This document shows positions 1 through 10,524 of a stretch of 64,000 nt of DNA, in pieces (the first letter of the stretch is position 1; each line of letters starts with the position of its first letter). The position numbers and the translations under genes are program-made. The notes beneath the pieces are model-generated. The model was given only the letters and a program-made list of their open reading frames with translations. It had not been told where the DNA came from and did not search any database. This DNA comes from Methylococcales bacterium (lineage in GTDB: Bacteria > Pseudomonadota > Gammaproteobacteria > Methylococcales > Methylomonadaceae), in the NCBI GenBank assembly GCA_026399095.1, contig JAPLRP010000077.1, positions 58,048 through 122,047 of the forward strand. Reading direction: 5' to 3'.

Positions 1-2
1 CG

Positions 3-377
3 TTAAGAGATACTTCACGTCCTGTTCGCAGTGAACTCAGCCCTCAAGATTTGGTGGCTGAGGCAAAAAAACAGATTACTGAAGTGACAGTGCTTACGGC
101 TAAACAACTACTTGCAGAAGGCAATATTGTATTGGTTGATACTCGTGAAGAGAGCGAATATGCAGCGGGACATATTGATAATGCATTGTTGCTACCTCGT
201 GGTGTTTTGGAATTTAAAATTGGCAACAGTCCTGAATTATCTGACAAATCCAAAGCAGTATTGATTTATTGCCGTACTGGCGGTCGCTCTGCATTGGCAG
301 CACATACCCTGCAGCAATTGGGTTATAAAAATGTACTGTCTATGGCTGGTGGCTTTGATGCTTGGCAAAAAGCATGA
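3..377 (+). CDS. Rhodanese-domain sulfurtransferase, 5' end outside window
   Basis: A single rhodanese domain that would move sulfane sulfur to a thiol acceptor such as thiosulfate-derived, glutathione or cyanide acceptors. The active-site loop is visible as YCRTGGRS, with the persulfide cysteine near base 270 and a six-residue loop typical of the sulfurtransferase rather than phosphatase branch. The motif DTREESEYAAGHI marks the start of the domain. The frame stays open to base 3 (reading RDTSRPVRSELSPQDL before the first possible TTG at 51), so the start is probably upstream of the window and the short form from 51 is less likely. It lies about 100 bases before a sulfide:quinone oxidoreductase gene, which suggests a role in handling the polysulfide made there; that link is inferred from position only. 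Confidence 0.85.
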   Translation, partial: LRDTSRPVRSELSPQDLVAEAKKQITEVTVLTAKQLLAEGNIVLVDTREESEYAAGHIDNALLLPRGVLEFKIGNSPELSDKSKAVLIYCRTGGRSALAAHTLQQLGYKNVLSMAGGFDAWQKA

Positions 378-480
378 GTGTAAAAATGCAAGGTATTAGT
401 TAAACTGGAACGGGTTGCAGAATATAATTTTGTTTATTGCAATCTTCAATAAATAATTAAAATAATAACTGGAGGAAATT

Positions 481-1729
481 ATGGCACAACATCATACTAT
501 CTTGATTGTCGGTGGCGGTGCAGCGGGAGTGTCCGTCGCTAATAATATGCGTCGTCAAAACGCCAATATTGATATTTCAATTATTGAGCCATCAGACAAG
601 CATTATTACCAGCCAGGCTTTACCATTATTGGTGGCGGTGCTTATACATTAAAAGAAACCACGCGTAATGAAGCAGATTTAATACATCCATCGGTTACCT
701 GGATAAAAGATTACGCAGAAACTTTTCAGCCAGATGAAAACACGATAACTTTACGTTCGGGTGAAACCATTAGTTATGATTATCTAGTTGTCTGTCCGGG
801 TCTTCAGTTAGATTGGAACAAAGTTGCCGGCTTAAAGGAAACCCTGGGTAAAAATAATGTCTGTAGTAATTATTCACCAGATACCGTTGAATATACTTGG
901 GAATGCATTAAAAATATCGAATCGGGAACAGCACTTTTTACCCAACCACCCATGCCTATCAAGTGCGCCGGTGCGCCACAAAAAATAATGTATTTGGCTG
1001 CAGACCGGTTTCGTAAAAAAGGTCTTTTAGAAAAAATTAACGTTGAATTTTTTAATGCCGGACCTGTCATATTTGGCATTCCTTTTTTTGCAAAAGCCTT
1101 AAATAAAATAGTAGCGGGTTATGGAATAAAAACCAATTTCAATCAAAATCTTGTTGCTATTGATGGTCCGGCTAAAACTGCCACGTTCGAAATCACAGAC
1201 ACTGAAGGTAACAAACAGCAAGTCGTTAAAGCTTTTGACATGATCCATGTAACACCACCACAAAGTGCACCTGATTTCATTAAAAATAGTCCTTTAGCCA
1301 ATGCTGCCGGATGGGTAGATGTCCATGAAAATACCCTTCAACATACTAAATTTCCAAATATATTTAGTTTAGGTGATGCAACGTCAACGCCAAATGCCAA
1401 AACTGCAGCGGCAGTCAGAAAACAGGTGCCTATATTGGTCGATAATATTTTTCATCTTATTGAAGGTAAAGCACTACAAGAAAAGTATGACGGTTACGGT
1501 TCATGTCCGTTAACCATCGCTAAGTACCGTGATTTTAGCGGAGTTTTCCTACGGTGGTAAGATAACACCTTCTTTTCCCATGCTCGATCCAAGAAAAAGT
1601 TTGTTTATTTGGTGGATAGGTAAAAAAATAGGTTTTCCATGGATGTACTGGCATTTAATGCTTAAAGGTTATCGTATCGATATACCGCATTTAGAATCTT
1701 ATGCTAAACGCTTCCTAAAAGAAGAATAA
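481..1729 (+). pseudogene. sqr: Sulfide:quinone oxidoreductase, frameshifted near its 3' end
   Basis: Flavoprotein that oxidises sulfide to polysulfide/sulfane sulfur and passes electrons to quinone at the membrane. The N-terminal FAD motif GGGAAGVS follows the ATG at 481, which has a good ribosome site (GGAGG). Cysteines 128, 162 (CAGAPQK) and 342 (GYGSCPLT) fit the redox cysteines of the family, and FSLGDATSTP is the second FAD contact. The frame ends early at 1560 after KYRDFSGVF, while the family's C-terminus (ILAEFSYGGK...PRKSLFIWWIGKKIGFPW) continues one frame over from about 1529 to 1729. A two-base loss or one-base gain near 1527-1531 would explain this. The lost part contains the membrane-binding tail, so the gene is either newly inactivated, recoded, or carries a sequencing error. 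Confidence 0.9.
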
Positions 1730-1751
1730 ATTACCTAATGTAAAGAGGACG

Positions 1752-1783
1752 ATTCAAGGTGCCGACGCTTTTTCACCTTGAAT
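1752..1783 (+). terminator. Hairpin after sqr
   Basis: Ten-base arms (ATTCAAGGTG and CACCTTGAAT) around a 12-base loop, 22 bases after the sqr frame ends, followed by only a short T stretch. It is a plausible transcription terminator between sqr and the SulP gene. Confidence 0.5.
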
Positions 1784-1889
1784 TTTCGCAACTCTGTTGA
1801 TACTTTCCCGGGGTATGCCCCATCAACCTTTTATAGCATACAGTTGATGACTTTTTTAACACGCGCAAGCTAAAAAGGTTAAGACTGCA

Positions 1890-3617
1890 ATGAGCGGATT
1901 AAAATCTCATATGTTACGATTAATAAGATTCTTTCCCATTACAGAATGGCTTAAGACCTATACTCGGAATGAATTTAACAGTGATTTGTTCGCTGGCATT
2001 ATCACCGCTATCTTACTTGTTCCACAAGGCATTGCTTATGCAATTCTAGCTGGCTTGCCACCTCAGCTAGGACTTTATGCAAGTATTCTTCCACCGCTAT
2101 TTTATGCTTTTTTAGGTACTAGCCGAACTTTATCAGTCGGGCCGGTTTCAATTGCCGCCATCATGATTGCCAGTATTTTAAACTCGCCTGAGATTAGTGC
2201 CTTGGGAGATCCGGTCCAAAGTGCATTAATGTTGTCGGCAGAATCGGGATTGATCATGTTGCTGATGGCTATCCTACGAATGGGCGGGTTGGTTAATTTT
2301 ATCAGTCATCCGGTACTTACCGGCTTTACCAGCGGCGCCTCACTTTTAATTATCGGCAGTCAATTACCTCAATTACTGGGTTTAAAAAGCCCAAGTTGTG
2401 GTTTCGATTTCGATTGTTACAGGGATTATCTACTGGGCTATAACTTGGCTACATTACTGGTTGGCATATCAGCATTAACTCTATTGATAGCTTTTGGCAA
2501 GCCACTTATTGCAGTGCTAAAAAAAGCCGGTTGTAAACTTTCCTTAGTGACGGCAATCAGTAAGTGCGGGCCCTTATTGACAGTGCTTTTAGCAACTCTT
2601 GTGGTGAGTTATTTTGGTTTAACCACTCAAAATAATGTCGCAGTTGTCGGTAAAGTACCGACTGGCTTTCCTGCGTTAAGTCTGGATTTTATTAGTCTTG
2701 AAAAATGGCGTTTATTACTGCCAGGGGCTGCTTTTATTGCTTTAATTGCTTACGTAGAAAGTGTCGCTATTGCCAAAGTTACCGCAAATCTAAGAGGTGA
2801 AAAAATAGTACCTAACCAAGAGTTAATAGCGCTGGGTGTGGCTAATCTTGCCACGGCTATTTCTGGCGGCATGCCTGTTGCGGGCGGCTTTAGCCGAACA
2901 ATGGTTAATTTTTCTGCCGGTGCGCGAACGCAAATGGCGATGCTTATCGCGGCAGGCATCTTGGCCTTGGCCGTTATCTTTTTTAGTCCGTGGTTTGAAA
3001 ATATACCCAAAACTGCTTTAGCCGCCATTATTTTGGTTGCCATTATTCCATTGGTACGTTTAGGCAACATTATTCACACTTGGAAGTACGATGTTGGTGA
3101 TGGAATTGCTGAAACAGTTACCTTACTAGGTGTTTTAATCTTGGGTATTGAAGAAGGTATTAGCCTGGGCATTATTCTTACCATCTTTTGTTATTTACGT
3201 AAAGCAAGTCACCCCCATATAGCCGTCGTTGGGCGTATTCCTAATACAGCCCATTATAGAAATATCAAGCGTCACGAAGTAGAAACTTGGCCACATTTGT
3301 TATTACTTCGTATTGATGAAAATATTACTTTTGCGAATGTGAATTTTATAGAAGAATTTATGTCGAAAGAATTACAACGTCAGAGTACTATTAAACAGGT
3401 TATTCTGATTTTTACTTCGGTCAGTAATATAGACCTGACCGCTTTGGAAGCCTTAGAGCATTTGAATCGTGCCTTACAAGAGGCTCACATCACATTATAT
3501 CTAACAGAAGTAAAAGGCCCTGTTCTGGATAAACTAAATCGAACCAACTTTGTGGACCAACTCAAGCCAGGCAAAGTATTTTTTTGTACCGAAGATGCCA
3601 TAGCAGAGCTGGCTTAA
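1890..3617 (+). CDS. SulP/SLC26 family anion transporter with STAS domain
   Basis: Membrane transporter of the SulP family (sulfate, bicarbonate or other anions; substrate not predictable). The family signature VPQGIAYAILAGLPPQLGLYASILP begins near residue 43, followed by a run of hydrophobic segments to about residue 430, and a C-terminal STAS domain from roughly 450 to 570 (TSVSNIDLTALEALEHL). The length of 575 residues is normal. The ATG at 1890 follows AAAGGTTAAGA. Its place after rhodanese and sqr makes sulfate export or exchange attractive, but a second SulP protein at 55.6 kb shows the genome has several. Confidence 0.9.
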   Translation: MSGLKSHMLRLIRFFPITEWLKTYTRNEFNSDLFAGIITAILLVPQGIAYAILAGLPPQLGLYASILPPLFYAFLGTSRTLSVGPVSIAAIMIASILNSPEISALGDPVQSALMLSAESGLIMLLMAILRMGGLVNFISHPVLTGFTSGASLLIIGSQLPQLLGLKSPSCGFDFDCYRDYLLGYNLATLLVGISALTLLIAFGKPLIAVLKKAGCKLSLVTAISKCGPLLTVLLATLVVSYFGLTTQNNVAVVGKVPTGFPALSLDFISLEKWRLLLPGAAFIALIAYVESVAIAKVTANLRGEKIVPNQELIALGVANLATAISGGMPVAGGFSRTMVNFSAGARTQMAMLIAAGILALAVIFFSPWFENIPKTALAAIILVAIIPLVRLGNIIHTWKYDVGDGIAETVTLLGVLILGIEEGISLGIILTIFCYLRKASHPHIAVVGRIPNTAHYRNIKRHEVETWPHLLLLRIDENITFANVNFIEEFMSKELQRQSTIKQVILIFTSVSNIDLTALEALEHLNRALQEAHITLYLTEVKGPVLDKLNRTNFVDQLKPGKVFFCTEDAIAELA

Positions 3618-3869
3618 AAAGTGTATTGATGGCTCACACGCTTGCCCAATATCGGTAGCCAAAGATTAATTTTGGAAGCGTTACCAAGACAATATTTTTT
3701 CTAATACCCTACTAAATATGTTATATTTTAGCTGAATTAGAGGTTTGACTATACAAGTTGTTAATCTTTTTTGGTTTTTTTATTTTCCGATGGAACTATT
3801 GCTTCTAATCTTTTAAAAAGCGCTGTTGCAATTTATTAATCAAATTTAAGATCTTAATGGAGCGATAAG

Positions 3870-6008
3870 ATGGCTGGGAAATTAGATCAGTGGAAAGAAT
3901 TAGCTAACTCTGAAGTAAAAAGAATGGGTAAGACGGTCGATGATTTGGTTTCCAAGACGTTGGAAGGCATTGATATTAATTCACTTTATACCGCTGAAGA
4001 TACCAAGAACTTGGAAACAATCGACTCTCTGCCGGGCATTTCTCCTTTTGTTCGTGGCCCAAAAGCCACCATGTATGCCGCCAGGCCTTGGACGATCAGG
4101 CAGTATGCGGGTTTTTCCACAGCCAAAGAATCCAATACGTTTTATCGCAAGAATCTGGCGGCCGGCCAAAAAGGGCTTTCTGTCGCGTTTGATTTGGCCA
4201 CCCATCGGGGTTACGATTCGGATAATCCGCGTGTAGAAGGCGATGTAGGCAAGGCTGGTGTTGCGGTTGATAGCGTTGAAGACATGAAGGTGTTGTTTGA
4301 CCAGATTCCCCTTGAGGAAATGTCTGTTTCCATGACCATGAACGGAGCCGTTATTCCGGTTTTGGCTTTTTATATTGTTGCCGCAGAAGAACAGGGTGTC
4401 GAACAAGGGTTATTGACCGGTACTATCCAGAACGATATTTTGAAAGAATATCTGTGCCGTAATACCTATATCTATCCGCCAAAACCTTCGATGCGTATCA
4501 TTTCTGACATAATCGAATATTGTTCACATAATATGCCTCGCTACAATACCATCAGTATCAGTGGCTACCATCTGGGTGAAGCGGGTGCCAACTGTGTTCA
4601 GCAAGTGGCGTTTACTATTGCTGACGGTATTGAATATATTAAGACGGCTATTAATGCCGGTTTAAAAATTGATGATTTTGCGCCGCGTCTGTCGTTCTTT
4701 TTCGGCATTGGCATGAATTTGTTTATGAATGTGGCCATGTTGCGTGCGGCGCGTTACCTGTGGAGCGATGCAGTTGAACAGTTAGGCGGCAATGAGCAGT
4801 CCAAGGCGCTGCGTACCCATAGCCAAACGTCAGGCTGGAGTTTAACCGAGCAAGATCCTTATAACAATATTATCAGAACCACCATTGAAGCGTTGGCGGC
4901 AACGCTGGGAGGAACGCAATCCTTACATACCAATGCGTTTGATGAAGCCTTGGGATTACCAACGGAGTTTTCGGCTCGTATTGCCCGTAATACCCAGATT
5001 ATTTTGCAAGAAGAGTCTGAAATTTGTCAGACTGTCGATCCTTTGGCGGGGTCTTATTATGTTGAATCATTGACAGATAATATCGTGCAAGAAGCCCGTA
5101 AAATTATCCGTCAAATCGATGATGCGGGGGGGATGGCCAAAGCCATTGAACTGGGTATTCCCAAGCGCATGATTGAAGAAGCTGCGGCAGAAACCCAATC
5201 GCAGATTGACCAAGGCAAGCGCGTTATTGTGGGCGTGAACAAGTATAAACTGGAAAAAGAAGAAGTCGTTAATGTCATGGAAATTGACAATCAAGCCGTT
5301 CGTGAAGCGCAAATAACTAGCTTGCAAAAAATTAAGCTAACCCGTAATAGTTCAGAGGTTAAAGAGACGTTGGACAAAATTCGTGTGGTTGCCAAAGAGG
5401 GTGGTAATCTGCTGGCAGCCGCTATCGATGCTGCACGCGTTCGGGCGACCTTGGGTGAGATTTCTGATGCAATGGAAGATGTCTTTGGCCGTTATCTGGT
5501 GCCTAGCGAGTGTGTAACGGGTGTTATTTCCAGAGAGTATCATAATAGTGAAGCTGGGGCGCGCAAGTTTGATGAGGTTAAGCAGTTGGTAGATGAGTAT
5601 GCGATTAACGAAGGGCGTCGACCACGGATATTGATTGCCAAGATGGGGCAGGATGGTCATGATCGAGGGGCAAAAGTAATCGCCAGCGCGTATTCCGATT
5701 TTGGTTTCGACGTTGATTTAAGTCCAATGTTTTCTACACCTGAAGAAATCGCCAAGCTGGCTGTAGAAAATGACGTTCATTTTGTGGGCGCTTCTTCGCT
5801 TGCAGCAGGACACAAGACGCTGGTGCCGGCGCTGATTGAAAAATTGCAGGCTTATGGGCGGGGTGATATTAAAGTCATTGTTGGTGGGGTGATTCCGCCA
5901 CAGGATTATGATTATTTGCTGGAACGAGGCGTAGCCAAAATCTATGGGCCGGGAACGCAGATGATTAAGTGTGTCCGTGAAGCGATGGAGTTATTGAACC
6001 AAGCATGA
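3870..6008 (+). CDS. scpA: Methylmalonyl-CoA mutase, single-chain (Sbm type)
   Basis: Adenosylcobalamin enzyme interconverting succinyl-CoA and (R)-methylmalonyl-CoA. The 712-residue chain has the TIM-barrel catalytic part (substrate region [14 protein letters not shown] near residue 70) and a C-terminal B12-binding domain with DGHDRG (axial histidine about residue 597), ending in [13 protein letters not shown]. The length matches homodimeric Sbm/ScpA rather than a split mutase. The ATG at 3870 is preceded by GGAGCGATAAG. It opens a tight four-gene set with argK/meaB (4-base overlap), scpB and scpC, the same content and order as the E. coli sbm operon. Confidence 0.97.
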   Translation: MAGKLDQWKELANSEVKRMGKTVDDLVSKTLEGIDINSLYTAEDTKNLETIDSLPGISPFVRGPKATMYAARPWTIRQYAGFSTAKESNTFYRKNLAAGQKGLSVAFDLATHRGYDSDNPRVEGDVGKAGVAVDSVEDMKVLFDQIPLEEMSVSMTMNGAVIPVLAFYIVAAEEQGVEQGLLTGTIQNDILKEYLCRNTYIYPPKPSMRIISDIIEYCSHNMPRYNTISISGYHLGEAGANCVQQVAFTIADGIEYIKTAINAGLKIDDFAPRLSFFFGIGMNLFMNVAMLRAARYLWSDAVEQLGGNEQSKALRTHSQTSGWSLTEQDPYNNIIRTTIEALAATLGGTQSLHTNAFDEALGLPTEFSARIARNTQIILQEESEICQTVDPLAGSYYVESLTDNIVQEARKIIRQIDDAGGMAKAIELGIPKRMIEEAAAETQSQIDQGKRVIVGVNKYKLEKEEVVNVMEIDNQAVREAQITSLQKIKLTRNSSEVKETLDKIRVVAKEGGNLLAAAIDAARVRATLGEISDAMEDVFGRYLVPSECVTGVISREYHNSEAGARKFDEVKQLVDEYAINEGRRPRILIAKMGQDGHDRGAKVIASAYSDFGFDVDLSPMFSTPEEIAKLAVENDVHFVGASSLAAGHKTLVPALIEKLQAYGRGDIKVIVGGVIPPQDYDYLLERGVAKIYGPGTQMIKCVREAMELLNQA

Positions 6009-7000
6009 TCAATGCTATGAGTGCCGATGAAATCGTCGCCGAGATCTTAAAGGGCAATAGAGCTATTCTTGCTAGGTCAATGACTCTGATTGAAAGTACT
6101 CACCCCAAGCACCATAAACTAGCCGGTGAAATTCTGGATAAGATTATGCCGCTGGTTGGTAAAGCCAAGCGGATAGGTATTACGGGTGTTCCGGGGTCTG
6201 GCAAAAGTACCCTGCTGGAAGCATTGGGCATGTATTTGATCAATAATGGCTTAAAAATAGCCATTATTGCTATTGATCCCAGTAGCAGTATCAGCGGCGG
6301 CAGTATTCTTGCTGATAAAACAAGAATGACCACATTGCTTCGCGAGCATAACGCCTTTATCCGTCCGGTACCCGCGGGTGGGCATTTGGGCGGAACCAGC
6401 CTAAGAACTCGAGAACTGACTTTTCTTTTGGATGCGGCAGGTTTTGATGTCGTCTTTATTGAGACGGTGGGTGTGGGTCAGTCTGAAATTGAGGTAGCTG
6501 ATTTGGTGGACTTTTTTTGTCTGGTGCAAATTGCCGGGGCAGGGGATGAGCTTCAAGGTATTAAAAAGGGAGTCATGGAAGTTGCTGATGTCATTGTCAT
6601 TAACAAGTGTGATGGCGATAATAAAATGCAGGCGGAAATTGCCAGAAATATACTTAAAAATGCGTTGCATATTTTGAAGCCTAAATATGTGGAGTGGCAG
6701 GCACCAGCTTTAACATGTAGCGCAAGAGATAATACGGGAATAAAAAATATTTGGGAGGTTGTCGAGCTATTTTATACCACTATGGAGCCCGCCGGAAAAG
6801 TGGCATTGCTGCGGAAGGGGCAAAATGTGCGCTGGATGAAACGACAAATTGAGGAAAATGTTATCAATATGATTTATAACACTTCGGATATTAAAGAGTT
6901 ATATAGTAAAACCAAAGCCAGTTTAGAAAGTAATCAGCTTTCGCCACGAAACGCCGTAGAGGCTGTCAGTCAATACATTGCTAAAAAATTAACTCAATGA
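6005..7000 (+). CDS. argK: MeaB/ArgK-type G-protein chaperone of methylmalonyl-CoA mutase
   Basis: GTPase that protects methylmalonyl-CoA mutase and gates loading of adenosylcobalamin. It has a P-loop GVPGSGKST near residue 61, a Walker B-like segment ([11 protein letters not shown]) and the base-recognition motif NKCD. At 331 residues it is full length. Its ATG overlaps the scpA stop codon (ATGA), which indicates translational coupling with its client enzyme. The name ArgK is historical; an arginine transport kinase role is not supported. Confidence 0.95.
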   Translation: MINAMSADEIVAEILKGNRAILARSMTLIESTHPKHHKLAGEILDKIMPLVGKAKRIGITGVPGSGKSTLLEALGMYLINNGLKIAIIAIDPSSSISGGSILADKTRMTTLLREHNAFIRPVPAGGHLGGTSLRTRELTFLLDAAGFDVVFIETVGVGQSEIEVADLVDFFCLVQIAGAGDELQGIKKGVMEVADVIVINKCDGDNKMQAEIARNILKNALHILKPKYVEWQAPALTCSARDNTGIKNIWEVVELFYTTMEPAGKVALLRKGQNVRWMKRQIEENVINMIYNTSDIKELYSKTKASLESNQLSPRNAVEAVSQYIAKKLTQ

Positions 7001-7009
7001 TGGCCTAAA

Positions 7010-7798
7010 ATGAATAATTATGAATTTGTAAAAGTTGAACTTAAAGACAGAGTCGGTATTATTGAGTTTAATTATATTAAAAAATTGAATGCGTTGAGTG
7101 AATGTTTTATTCAAGATATTTTGAAAGCATTGACAGAGCTAAATGTTCCCGAAGTTCGCTGTGTTATTTTGCGAGCACCCAAGGGCAGTAAGGTATTCTC
7201 ATCCGGTCATGATATCAGTGAGTTGCCAAAGACTCATCGGGATCCACTCAGTTATCAAGATCCCTTACGTATTCTCACGCGAACCATTCAGCGCTATCCA
7301 AAACCTGTTATTGCCATGGTGCAAGGCAGTGTATGGGGCGGTGGATTTGAATTTATCATGAGTACCGATATCGTTATTGCCAGTGATAAATCGACATTTG
7401 CCATGACACCAGTCAATTTGGGTGTTCCTTATAATGTTGTAGGTATTCATAACTTGATACGTGATGCAGGTTTGCATGTAATGAAAGAAGTTATTTTTAC
7501 CGCGACTCCTATTACTGCTGAAAAAGCATTAAAAATTGGTATATTGAACCATATTGTTCCGGATGAAGAGTTGGAAAATAAAACTCTTGAAATTGCTAAC
7601 TTAATCTGTGAAAAAGCACCACTAGCCATCGCTGTTATCAAAGAAGAGATGCGTGTTCTCTGTGAGGCAAATGCTATTAATCCAGATGAGTTTGAACGGA
7701 TTCAAGGGCTTAGACGATATGTTTATGATAGTCTTGATTATCAGGAAGGTCTCACTGCCTTTTTTGAGAAGAGGAAGCCTAATTTTATAGGAAAATAA
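7010..7798 (+). CDS. scpB: Methylmalonyl-CoA decarboxylase (crotonase fold)
   Basis: Converts methylmalonyl-CoA to propionyl-CoA and CO2. The 262-residue protein follows E. coli YgfG closely along its whole length, for example FNYIKKLNALS, SSGHDISELP, EGSVWGG-type oxyanion loop (QGSVWGGGFEF), MTPVNLGVPYN and the C-terminus EKRKPNFIGK. It begins nine bases after argK. In the context of scpA and scpC this completes decarboxylating conversion of succinyl-CoA to propionyl-CoA. Confidence 0.95.
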   Translation: MNNYEFVKVELKDRVGIIEFNYIKKLNALSECFIQDILKALTELNVPEVRCVILRAPKGSKVFSSGHDISELPKTHRDPLSYQDPLRILTRTIQRYPKPVIAMVQGSVWGGGFEFIMSTDIVIASDKSTFAMTPVNLGVPYNVVGIHNLIRDAGLHVMKEVIFTATPITAEKALKIGILNHIVPDEELENKTLEIANLICEKAPLAIAVIKEEMRVLCEANAINPDEFERIQGLRRYVYDSLDYQEGLTAFFEKRKPNFIGK

Positions 7799-7825
7799 GG
7801 TCTTGCCGCTAAACAGGATTAAATC

Positions 7826-9298
7826 ATGAAGCGCTATTCATTATTAACGCCGGAAGATGCGGCCAGCATTATTAACAATAATGATATGGTTGCTTTTAGT
7901 GGCTTCACTGCAGCAGGGTCTCCCAAGGTAGTGCCCATTGCACTTGCCCAGCGCGCTAAAGCGCTTCATGCAAAGGGTGAAAACTTTGCGATAAGATTAA
8001 TTACGGGTGCTTCTGTAGGCGCCCAGGTTGATGATGAGCTTGCAACTGCAAATTGCGTAAAATGGCGTGCGCCTTATCAGTCAGCATCCGTTATGCGTAA
8101 AGCAATTAATAATAATGAAGTCGAATTTATTGATATGCATCTGGGTGAAGTTGCACAAATGATTCGTGCCGGCTTCTTTGGCGAGATTGATGTGGCAGTC
8201 ATCGAGGCGGTTGATGTTACTAGTGATGGCCGTGTCTTTTTGACCTCAGGTATTGGTAATGCCCCGACTTTTTTGGAGCATGCACGAAAAATCATTATTG
8301 AAAGAAATAGTTATTTTTCTTCACGAATTACGGAGTTTGCCGATAATTTGACGTTGCTAAATCCCCCCAAGCGTCCTGTTATTCCACTTTATGGTGTGAT
8401 GGATAAAATAGGTAAGCCTTATGTGCAAATTGATCCGGCTAAAATAATAGGTATTGTTGAAACTAATCAAGCTGATCAAATTGATTCGTTTACAACAAAT
8501 GGTGAGACCAGTGTCCTGATAGCGCATAATGTTGAAAAATTTTTATTGAACGAGCTTAATTCCGGGCGTATCCCTAACACGTTTTTACCGCTACAAAGCG
8601 GTGTCGGTAATATCAATAACGCGGTGATGTGTACCTTGGGTAAAAATCCTGATATCCCAAATTTCACTATGTTTTCAGAAGTGTTGCAAGAATCGGTTGT
8701 TGATTTGATTTTAACGGGCAAGGTCACTGGAATCAGCGCGTCTAGTCTGACAGTCACGCCCGGTAAATTACAAACCATTTTTGATAATATGGAATTTTTT
8801 AGCGATAAAATTGTGCTTAGGCCGCAGGAAATTTCAAATAACCCTGAGTTGATCAGACGCCTCGGAGTGATCGCTTTGAATGTGGGGTTGGAATTTGATA
8901 TTTATGGCCATGCCAATTCTTCCCATGTGTTGGGCTCCAGTTTAATGAATGGTATCGGAGGTAGTGGCGACTTTGAGCGTAATGCTTATTTGTCTATTTT
9001 TATGGCGCCCTCTATAGCCAAGGGTGGCAAGATATCTTCTATTGTTCCGATGTGTGCGCATATCGATCATAGTGAACACAGTGTCAAAGTTATTATCACG
9101 GAACAGGGTATTGCTGATTTGAGGGGGTTATCGCCAAGCCAACGAGCCAAAGCTATTATCGGAAATTGCGCTCACCCAATGTATAAAGAATCCTTGTATC
9201 AGTATTTTTTTAAATGTAAGCCAAGTCACATACCACATGATTTACATCATGCGTTTGATATGCATGTCAGATTTCTTGAAACTGGTAGTATGCTGTAA
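7826..9298 (+). CDS. scpC: Propionyl-CoA:succinate CoA-transferase
   Basis: Class I CoA-transferase / acetyl-CoA hydrolase family protein of 490 residues that moves CoA from propionyl-CoA to succinate, closing the Sbm cycle. The catalytic glutamate lies in MFSEVLQESVVDL, and the segments LPLQSGVGNINNAV, RPQEISNNPE and NGIGGSGDFERNAYLS are near-identical to my recollection of E. coli YgfH. It starts 27 bases after scpB and ends the operon; the next genes are convergent. Acetate as alternative acceptor cannot be excluded. Confidence 0.95.
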   Translation: MKRYSLLTPEDAASIINNNDMVAFSGFTAAGSPKVVPIALAQRAKALHAKGENFAIRLITGASVGAQVDDELATANCVKWRAPYQSASVMRKAINNNEVEFIDMHLGEVAQMIRAGFFGEIDVAVIEAVDVTSDGRVFLTSGIGNAPTFLEHARKIIIERNSYFSSRITEFADNLTLLNPPKRPVIPLYGVMDKIGKPYVQIDPAKIIGIVETNQADQIDSFTTNGETSVLIAHNVEKFLLNELNSGRIPNTFLPLQSGVGNINNAVMCTLGKNPDIPNFTMFSEVLQESVVDLILTGKVTGISASSLTVTPGKLQTIFDNMEFFSDKIVLRPQEISNNPELIRRLGVIALNVGLEFDIYGHANSSHVLGSSLMNGIGGSGDFERNAYLSIFMAPSIAKGGKISSIVPMCAHIDHSEHSVKVIITEQGIADLRGLSPSQRAKAIIGNCAHPMYKESLYQYFFKCKPSHIPHDLHHAFDMHVRFLETGSML

Positions 9299-9348
9299 TA
9301 TTCACTTCAAATTCGTTCAACTAAAAGTCTAAGCTAACAGCGATAGGC

Positions 9349-10524
9349 TTAGTCTTCCTTTTTATCTATCCTTGGGCTGGTTAATATAGGTGCGTAGACG
9401 AACATAAATAAAGAAAAGGCCGCAAGCCAAGATAGTGTAGAAGCATAAATTAAGATGTTGTACCAGTTGGATAACGCCAGTGGTAATAACACTCTTAGTA
9501 AGGCAGCTAAGTTAACTAATATAAACCCGATAGCCATGGCATTGGAGACTCTGAGTGCACGTCCGGTGTGGCCTAATGATACCCTAGCCATCATGCCTAA
9601 TGTTAATACGCCTATACCACCCACTGTAAAGGCATGTAGAGCTAATGAAGGTAAAATCCATGAATAAGCGGATAATGTAGTTAATATAAAACCCAAAATA
9701 ATCCAGCCATAACCAATATAAAGTATCCATAATAAAGGTACATACCATATCCGTTGCACATACCAGCCAGCTAGGCGGGCACTGTTTACAAGCGCAGCAA
9801 AAATGGCTGTTAGCGCTAATATATTGCCGGACATAGCACCTAGTTGCATTGCAAAAACAGCGAAAGCAGAGCCAATAGATAAGGCATCCAGCAAGGGATT
9901 TCTTATGATCAGGGTGCCATGCAACCCCCGTTCTACAAAAAAAGGAAACACCCGTCCGGCAAGGATAAGAATCATGATAATAATAGTTCCGACGACTAAT
10001 TGAATGCCAGTCCAGGCCGTTTTTGGGCATAGTTCCAAAATTTCAGCATGTATTAAGAAATTTCCAAGTGTTAACACCAGTAACAGGCCAACGAAGACAA
10101 GGTTTTTGAACTGCTTAGCCTGAATAATCGGTTTACTGATTTGATAAGCCAAAACGGGTAAGAAAGCAAAATCAATGGCTGCAATAAGAGCGTTGGGTAA
10201 TAATCCGGCATAAAAAGGCAAAATGCGGCCATAAAGCCAAAGTAAAGCCAAGCCTGCAAGTTTATCACCGGTCAATGTTGGTTTGCCTGTCCAATTTTTA
10301 ACGGCTGTTAATAAAAATCCGGCAATAACAGCAACAGAATAACCTAATAGCATTTCATGCGCATGCCAATAATTATCAGCAAAATAATGATCTATGGTTA
10401 AGCGACCTTTAAAAATAGCATTCCAAAGTACGATTAAAATTAGCGCCGATAATCCGGCCATGGCAAAGAAAACTCTAAAGCCCAAGCCAAACAGAGGGGT
10501 GTTGAAAATTTTTTGTGTGTTCAT
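9349..10524 (-). CDS. nnrS: NnrS family haem-copper membrane protein
   Basis: Polytopic membrane protein of 391 residues with about twelve hydrophobic segments. NnrS proteins are linked to tolerance of nitric oxide and nitrosative stress. The typical N-terminal block is present (LFGLGFRVFFAMAGL, then YWHAHEMLLGY with its conserved histidines), as is GGIGVLTLGMMARVSLGHTGR near residue 300. The ATG overlaps the stop of the upstream DUF455 gene, so both are likely cotranscribed. Relief of nitrosative stress during ammonia co-oxidation would suit a methanotroph; that is inference. Confidence 0.9.
   Translation of the reverse strand: MNTQKIFNTPLFGLGFRVFFAMAGLSALILIVLWNAIFKGRLTIDHYFADNYWHAHEMLLGYSVAVIAGFLLTAVKNWTGKPTLTGDKLAGLALLWLYGRILPFYAGLLPNALIAAIDFAFLPVLAYQISKPIIQAKQFKNLVFVGLLLVLTLGNFLIHAEILELCPKTAWTGIQLVVGTIIIMILILAGRVFPFFVERGLHGTLIIRNPLLDALSIGSAFAVFAMQLGAMSGNILALTAIFAALVNSARLAGWYVQRIWYVPLLWILYIGYGWIILGFILTTLSAYSWILPSLALHAFTVGGIGVLTLGMMARVSLGHTGRALRVSNAMAIGFILVNLAALLRVLLPLALSNWYNILIYASTLSWLAAFSLFMFVYAPILTSPRIDKKED

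Noticed and set aside
1529..1729. Separate 66-residue protein after sqr
   Set aside because: Its sequence is the continuation of the sqr C-terminus in another frame, not an independent gene.
9584..10030. 148-residue minus-strand reading frame
   Set aside because: Shadow of nnrS in another frame with Cys/Trp-rich composition typical of such shadows.
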